A stretch of 64,000 nt of DNA from Rhizobiaceae bacterium MnEN-MB40S (GTDB taxonomy: Bacteria > Pseudomonadota > Alphaproteobacteria > Rhizobiales > Rhizobiaceae), in the NCBI GenBank assembly GCA_024343425.1, contig BRLC01000019.1, positions 62,001 to 126,000 of the forward strand, read 5' to 3'. A program made the translations under genes and the position numbers. Within the stretch, counting starts at the first letter, position 1. Each line of letters opens with the position of its first letter. Under the pieces are notes generated by a model. It saw nothing but the letters and a program-made list of their open reading frames with translations, did not search any database and was not told the DNA's origin. Below, piece after piece: positions 26,783-35,603 of the stretch.

Positions 26783-27649
26783 ATGGCCATGTCTGATTTC
26801 GGTAAATCGCTGAAACGGGTAGCGGGTTGTAGCACCAGACATTTCGTTTGCCTGTTTCTTCTCATCCTGGCGTCGGTGTTCCACGCCGGCATCGCCGTTG
26901 CGGACGACACCGAGGTTGACGTCGAACTCATCCTTGCCGTCGACGTCTCCCGGTCCATGACCCCCAACGAGCTGGAAATCCAGAGACGCGGATACGCCGA
27001 AGCCATTGTCAGCGACGAGGTTATCGGCGCCATTCGCAATGGTCTGATCGGCCGCATCGCCATCACCTATGTCGAATGGGCCGGTTCCTGGTCCCAGAAC
27101 GTGGTGGTCGACTGGATGATCATCAGCAATGTCGACGAGGCCCGCGTCTTCGCCGAACAACTCACCTCCCGTTTCGAGAATTCCTTGCGGCGCACATCGA
27201 TCTCGGGAGCGATCGACTTCACGTCCGGCCTTTTCGAAGACAATGGCTTCATCGCCAATCGTCAGGTCATCGACATTTCCGGCGATGGCCCCAACAACCA
27301 TGGCCGGCCGGTCGTGCCCGCCCGCGACGAGGCGCTTGCCCGCGGTATTGTTATCAACGGTCTGCCGCTGATGACAAAAGAAGGCATGGGCACGCAATGG
27401 ATGCTGGATGATCTCGATCAGTATTATCGACATTGCGTCATCGGCGGGCCAAGGTCATTCGTTCTGCCGGTCAAGGAGTGGTCACAGTTTCCATCCGCCG
27501 TTCGCCAGAAACTCGTTCTGGAACTGGCTGACGCCGCCCCACCCATGGCTCGGGACCTGGTCGTGCGTATTCAGGCGAGCGAAGCCTATGACTGCCTGGT
27601 CGGAGAGAAAATCTGGAACCGGATGCGGGATATCTGGTCCGAGCCCTGA
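26783..27649 (+). CDS. DUF1194 protein (secreted VWA-like domain)
   Basis: The 288-aa protein has an N-terminal signal (FVCLFLLILASVFHAGIAVA) and then a von Willebrand A-like domain. The metal-binding MIDAS motif DxSxS is seen as LAVDVSRSM, followed by EIQRRGYAEAIVS and VIDISGDGPNN, all typical of DUF1194. It is predicted to be periplasmic and metal-dependent, with unknown partner. No clear ribosome-binding site is seen; a second ATG at 26789 is possible. Confidence 0.87.
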   Translation: MAMSDFGKSLKRVAGCSTRHFVCLFLLILASVFHAGIAVADDTEVDVELILAVDVSRSMTPNELEIQRRGYAEAIVSDEVIGAIRNGLIGRIAITYVEWAGSWSQNVVVDWMIISNVDEARVFAEQLTSRFENSLRRTSISGAIDFTSGLFEDNGFIANRQVIDISGDGPNNHGRPVVPARDEALARGIVINGLPLMTKEGMGTQWMLDDLDQYYRHCVIGGPRSFVLPVKEWSQFPSAVRQKLVLELADAAPPMARDLVVRIQASEAYDCLVGEKIWNRMRDIWSEP

Positions 27650-27743
27650 TAGTCTCCGTCCACCATTGATTTTTTCACGATGCATTTCCGCAGCGCATTG
27701 CCTGTTCTATGATCCACCTCCCGCCATTCGAACGAGACGCATC

Positions 27744-28994
27744 ATGAGTATTGCTTCCGAACTGACGTCGCGCGACTCCCGGACATTCGAGCCGCTCTCC
27801 GAGGCTTTTACCAAAGATCCCTATGCAGCCTATGCAAGGCTGCGGGAAGGCGACGATTTTTATTACTTTGAGGATTTCGACGTCTGGATCGCATCGCGGT
27901 TCGAGGATGTGCGAGCTCTCGCGCTCGACAAACGCATGGTCCGTTCGCTGGACGGGATAGCCACCCGGGAGGAACTGGAGGCTCTACAGCGCCAAAACAA
28001 CTGGCACGACATGCCGTACCATGAACGCTACGTTCAGGTGAACCTTCTGGAAAGCGACGGGCCGGTCCATGATCGCCTTCGCAGGCAGATTTTCGGCTAT
28101 TTCACATCCTCTGCGGTCAGCCACTGGCAGACGCTGATCCAGGACTATGTCGACGGTTTGCTGGACAGCCTGGCGGATCGTGACGAGATTGATTTCGTCT
28201 CCGAACTGGCCTCGCATGTTCCGGGGCACATTATCGGACGCATGCTCGGCGTGCCGGATGAGGACTGTCCAAAATTGCGCGAATGGTCGGAGGACATCGT
28301 CCGGTATTTCGACATCGACAGAACGGAGGCGAAAAAGCGCATTGCCGAAAACGCAACGCGCGAATTCGCCGAATACATGATCGCGCTGAAGGCCGAGCGC
28401 GAGAAGAATCCGAAAGACGATCTGATATCGCAGCTTCTCGAAGTGGAGCGCGACGGCGGTTTTCTGGAAGACGAATTTATAGCAACAGTCATGCTGATCC
28501 TGAAAGCCGGTCACGGATCGACGATCGACGTGCTCGGCAGCGGCATGCATGCGCTGCTCGAATTTCCCGACCAGATGCAGAAACTGCGGGACGATCCGAC
28601 GCTGATCGGAACCACCGTGCAGGAAATGTTTCGCTACGAATCGCCCCTGCCCTTCTTTCATCGCCACAACACAGAGGATATCGAGCTGAAAGGTCGGCTT
28701 TATCCGAAAGGTACGAAATTCGGGCTGCTCTACGCTTCCGCCAATCGCGATCCGGCGGTCTTCCCGAACCCTGACAGTTTCGACATCACACGCACGCCCA
28801 ACCGGCACATCGCCTTTGGCGCCGGTCCGCATTTCTGTCTCGGCAATCATCTTTCGAGACTCGACATGGAAGTGATCTTCACGTCGCTGCTCAGCCGTTT
28901 CAGATCGATCGAACTCCTGGAGAAGCCGGCCTACAAACCCGGCCTTCAGGCCCGCGGTCCGCAATCCCTTCATCTGCGTCTGCGGCAGGCCTGA
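27744..28994 (+). CDS. Cytochrome P450
   Basis: The 416-aa soluble bacterial P450 has the I-helix segment [17 protein letters not shown], ExxR in [12 protein letters not shown], and the heme loop [17 protein letters not shown] with the thiolate ligand Cys365. It would insert oxygen into an organic substrate using electrons from a ferredoxin system not encoded nearby. The start at 27744 gives a standard N-terminus; an upstream extension overlaps the DUF1194 gene in another frame. It is followed 1 bp later by an O-acetyltransferase, so the two may modify one compound. Confidence 0.92.
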   Translation: MSIASELTSRDSRTFEPLSEAFTKDPYAAYARLREGDDFYYFEDFDVWIASRFEDVRALALDKRMVRSLDGIATREELEALQRQNNWHDMPYHERYVQVNLLESDGPVHDRLRRQIFGYFTSSAVSHWQTLIQDYVDGLLDSLADRDEIDFVSELASHVPGHIIGRMLGVPDEDCPKLREWSEDIVRYFDIDRTEAKKRIAENATREFAEYMIALKAEREKNPKDDLISQLLEVERDGGFLEDEFIATVMLILKAGHGSTIDVLGSGMHALLEFPDQMQKLRDDPTLIGTTVQEMFRYESPLPFFHRHNTEDIELKGRLYPKGTKFGLLYASANRDPAVFPNPDSFDITRTPNRHIAFGAGPHFCLGNHLSRLDMEVIFTSLLSRFRSIELLEKPAYKPGLQARGPQSLHLRLRQA

Positions 28995-28995
28995 C

Positions 28996-29544
28996 ATGGC
29001 GCGATCGGAAAGAGAGAAAATGGCGGCGGGCGAGTGGTATACCTGCCTTGACGCAGAACTGGACGAACTGCGCAAACGAGCGCGCCGGGCTGTTCATCAG
29101 CACAACACCATGCCTCCGGACGAGCGTCGCGGCGCCGGTCCTTACCTCGTCCAGTTGCTCCAGAGCATCGCGGAGGACGCTTACCTCGAAGCGCCGTTCC
29201 ATTGCGCCTACGGGTTCAATATTGCGCTTGGCCGAGGCGTCTATCTGAACGCCGGCTGCGTCATTCTCGATACCGCGCATGTCGTCATCGGCGAGCAGAC
29301 GATGCTAGGGCCCAATGTACAGATCTACTGCGCGCAGCACCACAAGGACAGGAAACTTCGCACCGAAGGGTTGGAGATCGCGAAGCCCGTAACGATCGGC
29401 CGCGAAGTATGGATCGGCGGCAGCGCGATCATCATGCCAGGCGTCACTATCGGCGACGGCGCGATTATCGCGGCGGGCGCGGTCGTTACCCGTGACGTGG
29501 AGGCCGACACAACGGTGCTCGGAAATCCGGCGCGTTCGCGTTGA
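28996..29544 (+). CDS. Maltose/galactoside O-acetyltransferase-like protein (LbH hexapeptide, NodL/Maa type)
   Basis: The 182-aa protein has an N-terminal Mac domain ([21 protein letters not shown], in part) and a left-handed beta-helix of hexapeptide repeats ([20 protein letters not shown], then [25 protein letters not shown]). The catalytic His is in the AQHHKD loop. It would transfer acetyl from acetyl-CoA to a sugar hydroxyl. It starts 1 bp after the P450 stop and is therefore probably co-transcribed with it. Confidence 0.9.
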   Translation: MARSEREKMAAGEWYTCLDAELDELRKRARRAVHQHNTMPPDERRGAGPYLVQLLQSIAEDAYLEAPFHCAYGFNIALGRGVYLNAGCVILDTAHVVIGEQTMLGPNVQIYCAQHHKDRKLRTEGLEIAKPVTIGREVWIGGSAIIMPGVTIGDGAIIAAGAVVTRDVEADTTVLGNPARSR

Positions 29545-29674
29545 CGATTCGAAGAACGACGATATTTCTGATGTTATTGATGTAACTGTACTTCGAAGGC
29601 GGATCAGTTTCTTTCGTGACGCTGCAATTTGTGATTGCTATACTTCCTCTCCATGGCGACAAAGGGAGGAGAAA

Positions 29675-30484
29675 ATGGCGAAAACGGACCTGAAAACATC
29701 CATCGAAGCTATCGAGGCGCTCACGCTTGCAGAGCCGGCTCCGCTGATGCCCGGTATGCCGGGTTCGGAAATCATGCCCGAAAATGCGACGGCGACGAGC
29801 GACCCCTGGAGTGATCTGCGGGACGTGCAAGAGGAACACAAGGCCGCCATCAACGCGTCCAATCTGATCGCTTTCGTCGAAGGCGTGAATGCGGAACAGA
29901 AACGTGACGTGCTCGATTCAACCCAGTTCGCCGCCCGCGCCGCCGACGCGGAGTTCAATCGCGGGTCTCAGATTCGCGAGTGGTACGACGCCTATGTCGA
30001 GGTTTTGACGAAAATGGGTTGGGTGATCGAGGGCTTCGCCTTCCAGCAGAGCCGCCACGCCGAGGGCGCGATGCTCATGAGCCAGGAGGCGATCGGCGTG
30101 ATTACCGCGGTCGCCACCGGCAATCAGCTCGCAATTCTGGAGGCGGCAATCGATTCTCTCGGCAAGATGGCTGACGATTCACGGCAGATCAAACTTTTCG
30201 ATTTCAACGTGTCGGTGGAAACCGGCGGCAATTTCCAGATCGGAGCGGCCGAAGCGGCCGATAACGGCGCAATCGGCATGGCCATGGGCGCGTTCTACTA
30301 CCGCTCCAACGACAATCGCAGAAACGTCCTCTTCTTCGGGTGGGGAAGCCAGGAGATCGAAATGTGGACCGCCGCCCAACGTCTGGTGCTCGACACGACC
30401 TTCTACGCAGATCTGAGAGACGTTGTGAGACAGCGGCTCGGCGAAAAGAGCAAGGATTTCGTCGCGACTATCCCGATCATCTGA
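29675..30484 (+). CDS. Hypothetical protein, no recognised family
   Basis: The 269-aa product starts at an ATG with GGGAGGAG upstream. It has no signal peptide or membrane segment. The first 50 residues are low-complexity and Pro/Met/Glu-rich (LAEPAPLMPGMPGSEIMPEN). A helical middle part follows (SQIREWYDAYVEVLTKMGWV, then QEAIGVITAVATGNQLAILE), and then an apparently beta-rich C-terminal half (IKLFDFNVSVETGGNFQIGA, FYYRSNDNRRNVLFFGWGSQ). I do not recognise a family. The arrangement is compatible with a pore-forming or lectin-like protein, but that is only an impression. It is tail-to-tail with a peptidoglycan amidase gene. Confidence 0.75.
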   Translation: MAKTDLKTSIEAIEALTLAEPAPLMPGMPGSEIMPENATATSDPWSDLRDVQEEHKAAINASNLIAFVEGVNAEQKRDVLDSTQFAARAADAEFNRGSQIREWYDAYVEVLTKMGWVIEGFAFQQSRHAEGAMLMSQEAIGVITAVATGNQLAILEAAIDSLGKMADDSRQIKLFDFNVSVETGGNFQIGAAEAADNGAIGMAMGAFYYRSNDNRRNVLFFGWGSQEIEMWTAAQRLVLDTTFYADLRDVVRQRLGEKSKDFVATIPII

Positions 30485-30507
30485 TCGGCAGTCCAGAGAC
30501 GAACAAT

Positions 30508-31197
30508 CTAGTGGACGAACGCATTGACGGCCTCGGCGATCAGTTCGTGTTCCTCGTCATGGCTGATCTCCTCCTCCGGGCCGACGCCGAGGCTTTCAAG
30601 CACAAAATCCTCGGCTGGTGGTTGCGGCGCCTCGAATTCACGGGTGCTCAGAAGCCCTTCCGGCACGACATACGCCCGGACTTCCCGGCACATCCGGTCG
30701 CTGTTGCGGACGAAACCGTCGAACGTGGACAGCAGCAGAACCGGACAAGCCTTGCCTGTCCATGCCTTGTGCGGCCTGACATTCGCTGGAGCAATGTTGA
30801 GATCATGCATGAGGGCTGCGACAAGACGTTCGGCGCGCGCGTTGGCGGACGCCTGATCGATGCCCTTGTGCATGCAGATTTCGATGCCGATGCTGACGGC
30901 GTTGCCGGAACCCGCATGGATCGCACGCTCGTTTACCGGCAGATGCTTGATGACGCACTTGTCGTCGACGGTGAAATGCCAGGAAACGAAGTTCTGTTTA
31001 CCCGACGGGAGCACATAGCACCCCTTTTCCCGGACGAAGCGCGAATGAGCGTTGGCGTCGGCTCCCGCCCTGTCGTTGGAGGTGTTGTGAATAGTAATAT
31101 ATTGCGGCGTGATCGTTCGGCCGCTGCGGTTTGAAGCGCCCTCCGGGATCATCTCGATCTTGAGGTTCAGCGACTGGCCAAGTTCCTGTCTGTTCAT
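30508..31197 (-). CDS. N-acetylmuramoyl-L-alanine amidase (Amidase_2 / T7 lysozyme-like)
   Basis: The 229-aa protein has the zinc-ligand pattern of amidase_2 enzymes: His37 (YITIHNTSN), His143 (RPHKAWTGKACP) and Cys151, plus the WHFTVDD and HAGSGNAVSIGIEI strands. It would cut the bond between MurNAc and L-Ala in peptidoglycan. It lacks a Sec signal, and its acidic C-terminal tail (about 60 residues, GPEEEISHDEEHELI) is unusual. Phage endolysins and cargo of secretion systems can look like this, but no phage genes are nearby. Confidence 0.88.
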   Translation of the reverse strand: MNRQELGQSLNLKIEMIPEGASNRSGRTITPQYITIHNTSNDRAGADANAHSRFVREKGCYVLPSGKQNFVSWHFTVDDKCVIKHLPVNERAIHAGSGNAVSIGIEICMHKGIDQASANARAERLVAALMHDLNIAPANVRPHKAWTGKACPVLLLSTFDGFVRNSDRMCREVRAYVVPEGLLSTREFEAPQPPAEDFVLESLGVGPEEEISHDEEHELIAEAVNAFVH

Positions 31198-31308
31198 GAC
31201 ATCCTCCCGCGCAGTTTATTTACGGCAGGATAAAATATAAGTAGCGCTGACGCAGCAATATGTGCGTATGGCCACAATAACCAAAGCGGACCGGCGAAGG
31301 AAAAGCGG

Positions 31309-33171
31309 TTAGTCCGCCGTCGCAGGACCTTTCGTCCAGGTCAGGAATTCCCGCAACATCCGGTCAAAGGTTTCATGATCTTCGAGGAACGGCGCGTGTC
31401 CCGCTTCCGCGACATTCTGCGGCTCGCCGCCCCAGATATTGCCGTATCCAAAGGTCCGGCAGTATTCGTGGTTGATGAAAGGATCTTTCGGTCCGTTGAT
31501 CATCGCGAAGGGTATCTTTCCCTCTTTCAACATCCGCACCTGGCGCGGCCAGTTGCAGGTCTTGAGTTTGGAGAAGGCCTGCTCGCGCGCAAGTCCGTCG
31601 GTCCGCCACACAGCCTGCCAGACGAGCGGTTCGGCTCCTTTTTCCATTCCGATCGTATGGGCCGCATAATTGGCCTTCTCATGCGGCGAGTGGAACCGCT
31701 TACCGGCAAGCTCCATATGGGGCGTCGCGATGTAGCCGCGCGGCATGTCTTCCGGAAACTTGCCGACAGGCGAGGTGCCGCAGATGGCGACCGCGGTCAG
31801 CGGATAGCCGCGCGCCGCATATTCCAGCGCCACATAGCCGCCAAGCGACCAGCCGAAGACAACGGGCTTTCCGAGACCCAGTTTTTCGACGATGTCGCAG
31901 GCGATCTCGGAATAGGCCTCGATGCTGTAATCTTCTTCCGGGTCGGCGTTGGGCGACACGCCATGACCTGGCAGATCGAAGGCGACGACGCGATGGTCCT
32001 TGCCGAATTTCGCGAACTGATGCCGGAAGACCTCCTTGCACGACGAATTGCCGTGAATGAAGAGGATCGCCTCGTCTCCCTGTCCCGACTCGCAGACGGA
32101 TATCTTGCCGTGACGCGTTTCGACGAGCCTGTCGGGCGCGCCCATGACGGCCTTGCGCATGTCTGCGCCGCGTGACCGCCGCCAGCTGGCTCTCGCATTC
32201 GTCCTGAAGCGGTTGAACGCGCCCCAGCCTTCCTGGACGGCGGCGAACAGCCCGCCCGGATAGACGACGACCACCGCGATGATCACGAGCGCGATGATGA
32301 TGCTGCGCCAGGCGCCGTAGTCGCCGAGGAACTGTGCGAGAATTGTTATGACGAAGGCCGCGATCAGCGATCCCCAGATGGTGGAGAGGCCGCCGAGCAG
32401 CAGGATCGAGAGCGTAATCGTCAGGAAACCGAGGCCGAAGACGTCGGGCGAGGCGACGCGCAGATAGGCGCCGTAGAAGCCGCCGGCGAGGCCTGGGAAC
32501 AGGGCCGATGCGCAGAGGGTATAGAGACGCAGCCTGCCTTCCGACACGCCTCGCGCGATGGCGTAATACTTGTTGTCGCGCAGCGCCTTGATGGCGCGTC
32601 CGAGCGACGAGCGCTGCAGCTTGTAGAGAAAGAAAGTGGAGAATGTCAGCAGCGCCAGGGCGAGATAGTAATAACCAATGCGGTTGTCCTTGCTGAGCTT
32701 GTAGCCGAAGATTTCCAGTCGCGGCAGGAGCACCATGCCGCTGGTTCCGCCCGTATAATCGGACTGGCTCACGACTATCTGGAGCAGCAATTGCGCGGCG
32801 GCGATCGTCACCAGGATAACGTAGATACCCTCGAGCCGCAGAATGGGAATGGCGAGCAACGCGGCGAAGGCGACCGCCAGCAGGGGTGAAAGCAGCAAGG
32901 CTATCCACGGATCGATGCCCAGCACCTTGCCGAATATACCGAAACTGTAGAGACCGATCGCGAAGAAGGCGAGATGGGCGAAGTTGACGATGCCGCCCAG
33001 CCCCAGCGAGATATCCCAGTTGGAAGCGAGAATGGCGTAGACGAACACCAGGATGAGCGTGTGTCTGGCGTAGGTCTCGGTCAGGAAGAGCGGGATCAGC
33101 GCCAGGGCGATGAATGCGACAAGAACCGGCAAAAACCCGTTGGTGCGATGGAATGGAGGAGCGTATTTCAT
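31309..33171 (-). CDS. LivM-type ABC permease fused in frame to an alpha/beta hydrolase
   Basis: This is a single 620-codon frame without an internal stop. Residues 1-337 are a complete LivM-like branched-chain permease with about nine membrane helices and the cytoplasmic coupling loop SSLGRAIKALRDNKYYAIARGV. Residues 338-620 are an alpha/beta hydrolase with FIHGNSS (oxyanion side), nucleophile Ser442 in GWSLGG, Asp in NGPKDPFIN and His in AEAGHAPFLED. The hydrolase would sit on the cytoplasmic side. An ATG at 32160 could start a separate hydrolase, but it lacks a clear ribosome-binding site and the permease has no stop of its own. It is the last gene of the liv-type operon. Confidence 0.85.
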   Translation of the reverse strand: MKYAPPFHRTNGFLPVLVAFIALALIPLFLTETYARHTLILVFVYAILASNWDISLGLGGIVNFAHLAFFAIGLYSFGIFGKVLGIDPWIALLLSPLLAVAFAALLAIPILRLEGIYVILVTIAAAQLLLQIVVSQSDYTGGTSGMVLLPRLEIFGYKLSKDNRIGYYYLALALLTFSTFFLYKLQRSSLGRAIKALRDNKYYAIARGVSEGRLRLYTLCASALFPGLAGGFYGAYLRVASPDVFGLGFLTITLSILLLGGLSTIWGSLIAAFVITILAQFLGDYGAWRSIIIALVIIAVVVVYPGGLFAAVQEGWGAFNRFRTNARASWRRSRGADMRKAVMGAPDRLVETRHGKISVCESGQGDEAILFIHGNSSCKEVFRHQFAKFGKDHRVVAFDLPGHGVSPNADPEEDYSIEAYSEIACDIVEKLGLGKPVVFGWSLGGYVALEYAARGYPLTAVAICGTSPVGKFPEDMPRGYIATPHMELAGKRFHSPHEKANYAAHTIGMEKGAEPLVWQAVWRTDGLAREQAFSKLKTCNWPRQVRMLKEGKIPFAMINGPKDPFINHEYCRTFGYGNIWGGEPQNVAEAGHAPFLEDHETFDRMLREFLTWTKGPATAD

Positions 33172-33186
33172 CTTTTGTTTGTGCTC

Positions 33187-34077
33187 CTACAGCGTCTTCG
33201 ACCGATGGCCGAACAGGCCTTCGGGCTTGATCAGAAGCACGGCGATCATCATCGCGAAGAGCACCGCCGGCGCCCAGTAGAGACCCAGAAAATAGACCGA
33301 GAAGGATTCGGCGATCCCGACGATGAAGGCTGCAAGGATGGGGCTTGTGAAGCGCGCGACGCCGCCGAGGATGACGACGATCAGCGACTTCATCAGCGGA
33401 TCGCTCCCGAAGGTCGGACTGATGAAGCGCACCGATCCGATGAAGACGCCGGCAAGCGCCGCAGTCGCCGCCGACAGACCGATCGTCATGGCGTAGAGAC
33501 GCGAGACGTTGAGGCCCATCAGTTCCGCCGCCTCCCGGTTCTGGGCGACGGCGCGCATGGCCCGGCCCGTCGCGGTACGGCGCAGGAAGATTGCGAGAAC
33601 CAGCAGGGCGAGCAGCGCCACGATCAAAATCATCACGTCATTGGCGCTGATTTCCGCGCCCATCAGGCCTATCGTTCCGCTGATCGGCGGCTCGATCTGC
33701 TTGTCGCGCGCGCCCCAGACGAGCAGGATTCCGTTCTCGATGATCGAGGCTGCGGCAAGCGTCGTGATGACGGCGAGCAGCACGAGATTGGCGTTGCGCT
33801 CGAACGGCTTGACCAGCACGTAGTGCAGGACAAAGCCCACCCCGAACATCAACACCACCGAAAGCGCTGCGCCGAGCAGGTAGCCAACGCTGCCGGTGAC
33901 GCTCTGGGTCACCTGCCAGGCGATATAGGCCCCGAGCGCGACAAAGACGCCATGCGCGAAATTGAACACGCCAAGCGTGGTCCAGACCACGGCGAGCCCG
34001 GTCGCCATCAACGCATAGAGACCGCCGAGCAGGACGCCGGAAGCAAGTACGAACAGAAACGTATCGGCGGAGATCAA
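33187..34077 (-). CDS. livH: Branched-chain amino-acid-type ABC transporter permease (LivH)
   Basis: The 296-aa membrane protein has the LivH pattern GGLYALMATGLAVVWTTLGV near the N-terminus and the coupling-loop sequence TATGRAMRAVAQNREAAELM near residue 140. It forms the translocation pore with the LivM part of the next gene. It overlaps the ATPase gene upstream by 4 bp. The substrate may not be an amino acid, since Liv-type systems also import amides, urea and aromatic acids. Confidence 0.92.
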   Translation of the reverse strand: MISADTFLFVLASGVLLGGLYALMATGLAVVWTTLGVFNFAHGVFVALGAYIAWQVTQSVTGSVGYLLGAALSVVLMFGVGFVLHYVLVKPFERNANLVLLAVITTLAAASIIENGILLVWGARDKQIEPPISGTIGLMGAEISANDVMILIVALLALLVLAIFLRRTATGRAMRAVAQNREAAELMGLNVSRLYAMTIGLSAATAALAGVFIGSVRFISPTFGSDPLMKSLIVVILGGVARFTSPILAAFIVGIAESFSVYFLGLYWAPAVLFAMMIAVLLIKPEGLFGHRSKTL

Positions 34078-34859
34078 TGGCTTTCTCCGAACATCATGGC
34101 CATGGCTTCGTCATGCGACGGCATCGAGCCGGCGTCGATTTCGCGGGTGATCGCGCCATGATCGAAGAGCAGCAGACGGTCCACCAGGCCGGAGAGGAAT
34201 TCGATATTCTGGTCGACGATGATGAGGGGCACCCGGCTTTCGCGGATCTGCCTGACGGCCTGCATGAGTTCGAGGCGCAACTTTGGCGAAAGACCCAGCG
34301 TCGGCTCGTCGAGGATCAGGAGTTTCGGAAGCGCCAGCAGTCCGACGGCGATCGACACCATCTGGCGCTCACCGCCCGAGAGATAGCGGATTTTCGAAGA
34401 ACGGCGCTCCTGCAGGCGCGGAAACAGATGATGGACGCGCTCGCGCATTTCGCGCACGCCGCTTCTGCCCTTCGCCGCCAGCGGCGCAACGCCCAGAACC
34501 TCTTCCACGGTCATTTCCGGAAACAGCAGGTTGCCCTGCATGACGTAGATGACGCCGGCCTCGACAACCGTCGCCGCCCGGATGCGGCGTTTCTGGAACA
34601 GGTCGTAATTGAAATTGCGGGAGATGCGCGGCCGCATCTTGCCTTCCGCATTGAGGCGAAGCCCCTGAAAGACGACATCGCCCTCCCACGGATCGATCAG
34701 GCCGGCGACGGTTTTCAACAGCGTCGTCTTGCCGTGACCGTTGGGTCCGAAAAGGCCGACGGATTCTTCCTCGCCAACCGACAGGCTGACGCCGCGAAAG
34801 ACCGAGACGGGCGGATAGCCGCCGCTCAGGTCGCGCACTTCGAGAAGGGCCTCGCTCAC
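34074..34859 (-). CDS. livF: ABC transporter ATP-binding protein (LivF type)
   Basis: The 261-aa ATPase has Walker A GPNGHGKTTLLKTVAG, signature YLSGGERQMVSIAVGLL and Walker B LLILDEPTLGLSP. The sequence between residues 68 and 92 (MRPRISRNFNYDLFQKRRIR) is an insertion relative to the usual LivF of about 235 aa, placed near the Q-loop. It overlaps both neighbours by 4 bp (ATGA), so the operon is translationally coupled. Confidence 0.92.
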   Translation of the reverse strand: MSEALLEVRDLSGGYPPVSVFRGVSLSVGEEESVGLFGPNGHGKTTLLKTVAGLIDPWEGDVVFQGLRLNAEGKMRPRISRNFNYDLFQKRRIRAATVVEAGVIYVMQGNLLFPEMTVEEVLGVAPLAAKGRSGVREMRERVHHLFPRLQERRSSKIRYLSGGERQMVSIAVGLLALPKLLILDEPTLGLSPKLRLELMQAVRQIRESRVPLIIVDQNIEFLSGLVDRLLLFDHGAITREIDAGSMPSHDEAMAMMFGESH

Positions 34860-35584
34860 ACCGGTTGCCCCAGATAGGCTTCGATGACCTGCTTCTCGCG
34901 CGTGACCTCGGCCGGATTGCCGAGCGCAATCACGCTGCCCTGCTCCATCACCAGCAGGCGACGGGAGACGGCCATCAGCAATGGCAGAACATGTTCGATA
35001 AGCAGAATGGTGATCCCCGTTTCATTGAGCTTGAGGATCGTGTCGCGCACCCACTCGACCTCATTGTCGACCAGCGAGGAGGCCGGTTCGTCGAGCAGCA
35101 GCAGTTTCGGCTTCTGGGCGACAGCAGTCGCGAGCATGAGTTGCTTCTGGTAGAAGACCGGCATGGTGACAGCGGGCATGTTGTGGAAGTTCTTTGGAAA
35201 TCCGACCAGATCGGAGGCTTCGTCGGCCAGCCTTTCGGCCTCCTTGCCGCGTACGCCGAGCGTCTGTTCGACGGCGACGAGGATATTGTCGATGCAGGAT
35301 AAAGACGCAAACACCGCCTCCCGCTGAAAGGTCCTGATCACGCCGCTTCGCGCAATCTGGTTGTCGCTCGCGCGTTCGATCCGTCGCCCCTCGAAGACGA
35401 CGCGTCCACTGTCGGAGCCGAAAGGGATCCTGCTGATCAGGTTGAACAGCGTCGACTTGCCGGAGCCGTTCGGCCCGGCGATGCCGAGGATCTCGCCCTT
35501 TTCGACTGTGAAGGAAACCCGGTTGACGGCCACCAGAGCCCCGAAGGACTTGGTCAGGCCGTCAATTTCAAGAATGGCCGGCAT
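34856..35584 (-). CDS. livG: ABC transporter ATP-binding protein (LivG type)
   Basis: The 242-aa ATPase has Walker A GPNGSGKSTLFNLISR and Walker B LLLLDEPASSLVDNE. At the signature position the sequence is MPVFYQKQLMLATAVAQ rather than LSxGxQ, so the signature motif is degenerate, while the partner LivF has an intact one. It pairs with LivF to power the transporter. It begins 19 bp after the binding-protein gene. Confidence 0.88.
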   Translation of the reverse strand: MPAILEIDGLTKSFGALVAVNRVSFTVEKGEILGIAGPNGSGKSTLFNLISRIPFGSDSGRVVFEGRRIERASDNQIARSGVIRTFQREAVFASLSCIDNILVAVEQTLGVRGKEAERLADEASDLVGFPKNFHNMPAVTMPVFYQKQLMLATAVAQKPKLLLLDEPASSLVDNEVEWVRDTILKLNETGITILLIEHVLPLLMAVSRRLLVMEQGSVIALGNPAEVTREKQVIEAYLGQPV

Positions 35585-35603
35585 GTGGGTGTAACTTAAG
35601 CGC

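Noticed and set aside
31088-31105. Possible third copy of the TAATATATTAG operator
   Set aside because: Only the AATATATT part matches, and it lies inside the amidase coding sequence.
30508-31197. Prophage remnant around the amidase
   Set aside because: No integrase, holin, capsid or tail gene lies nearby and base composition does not change.
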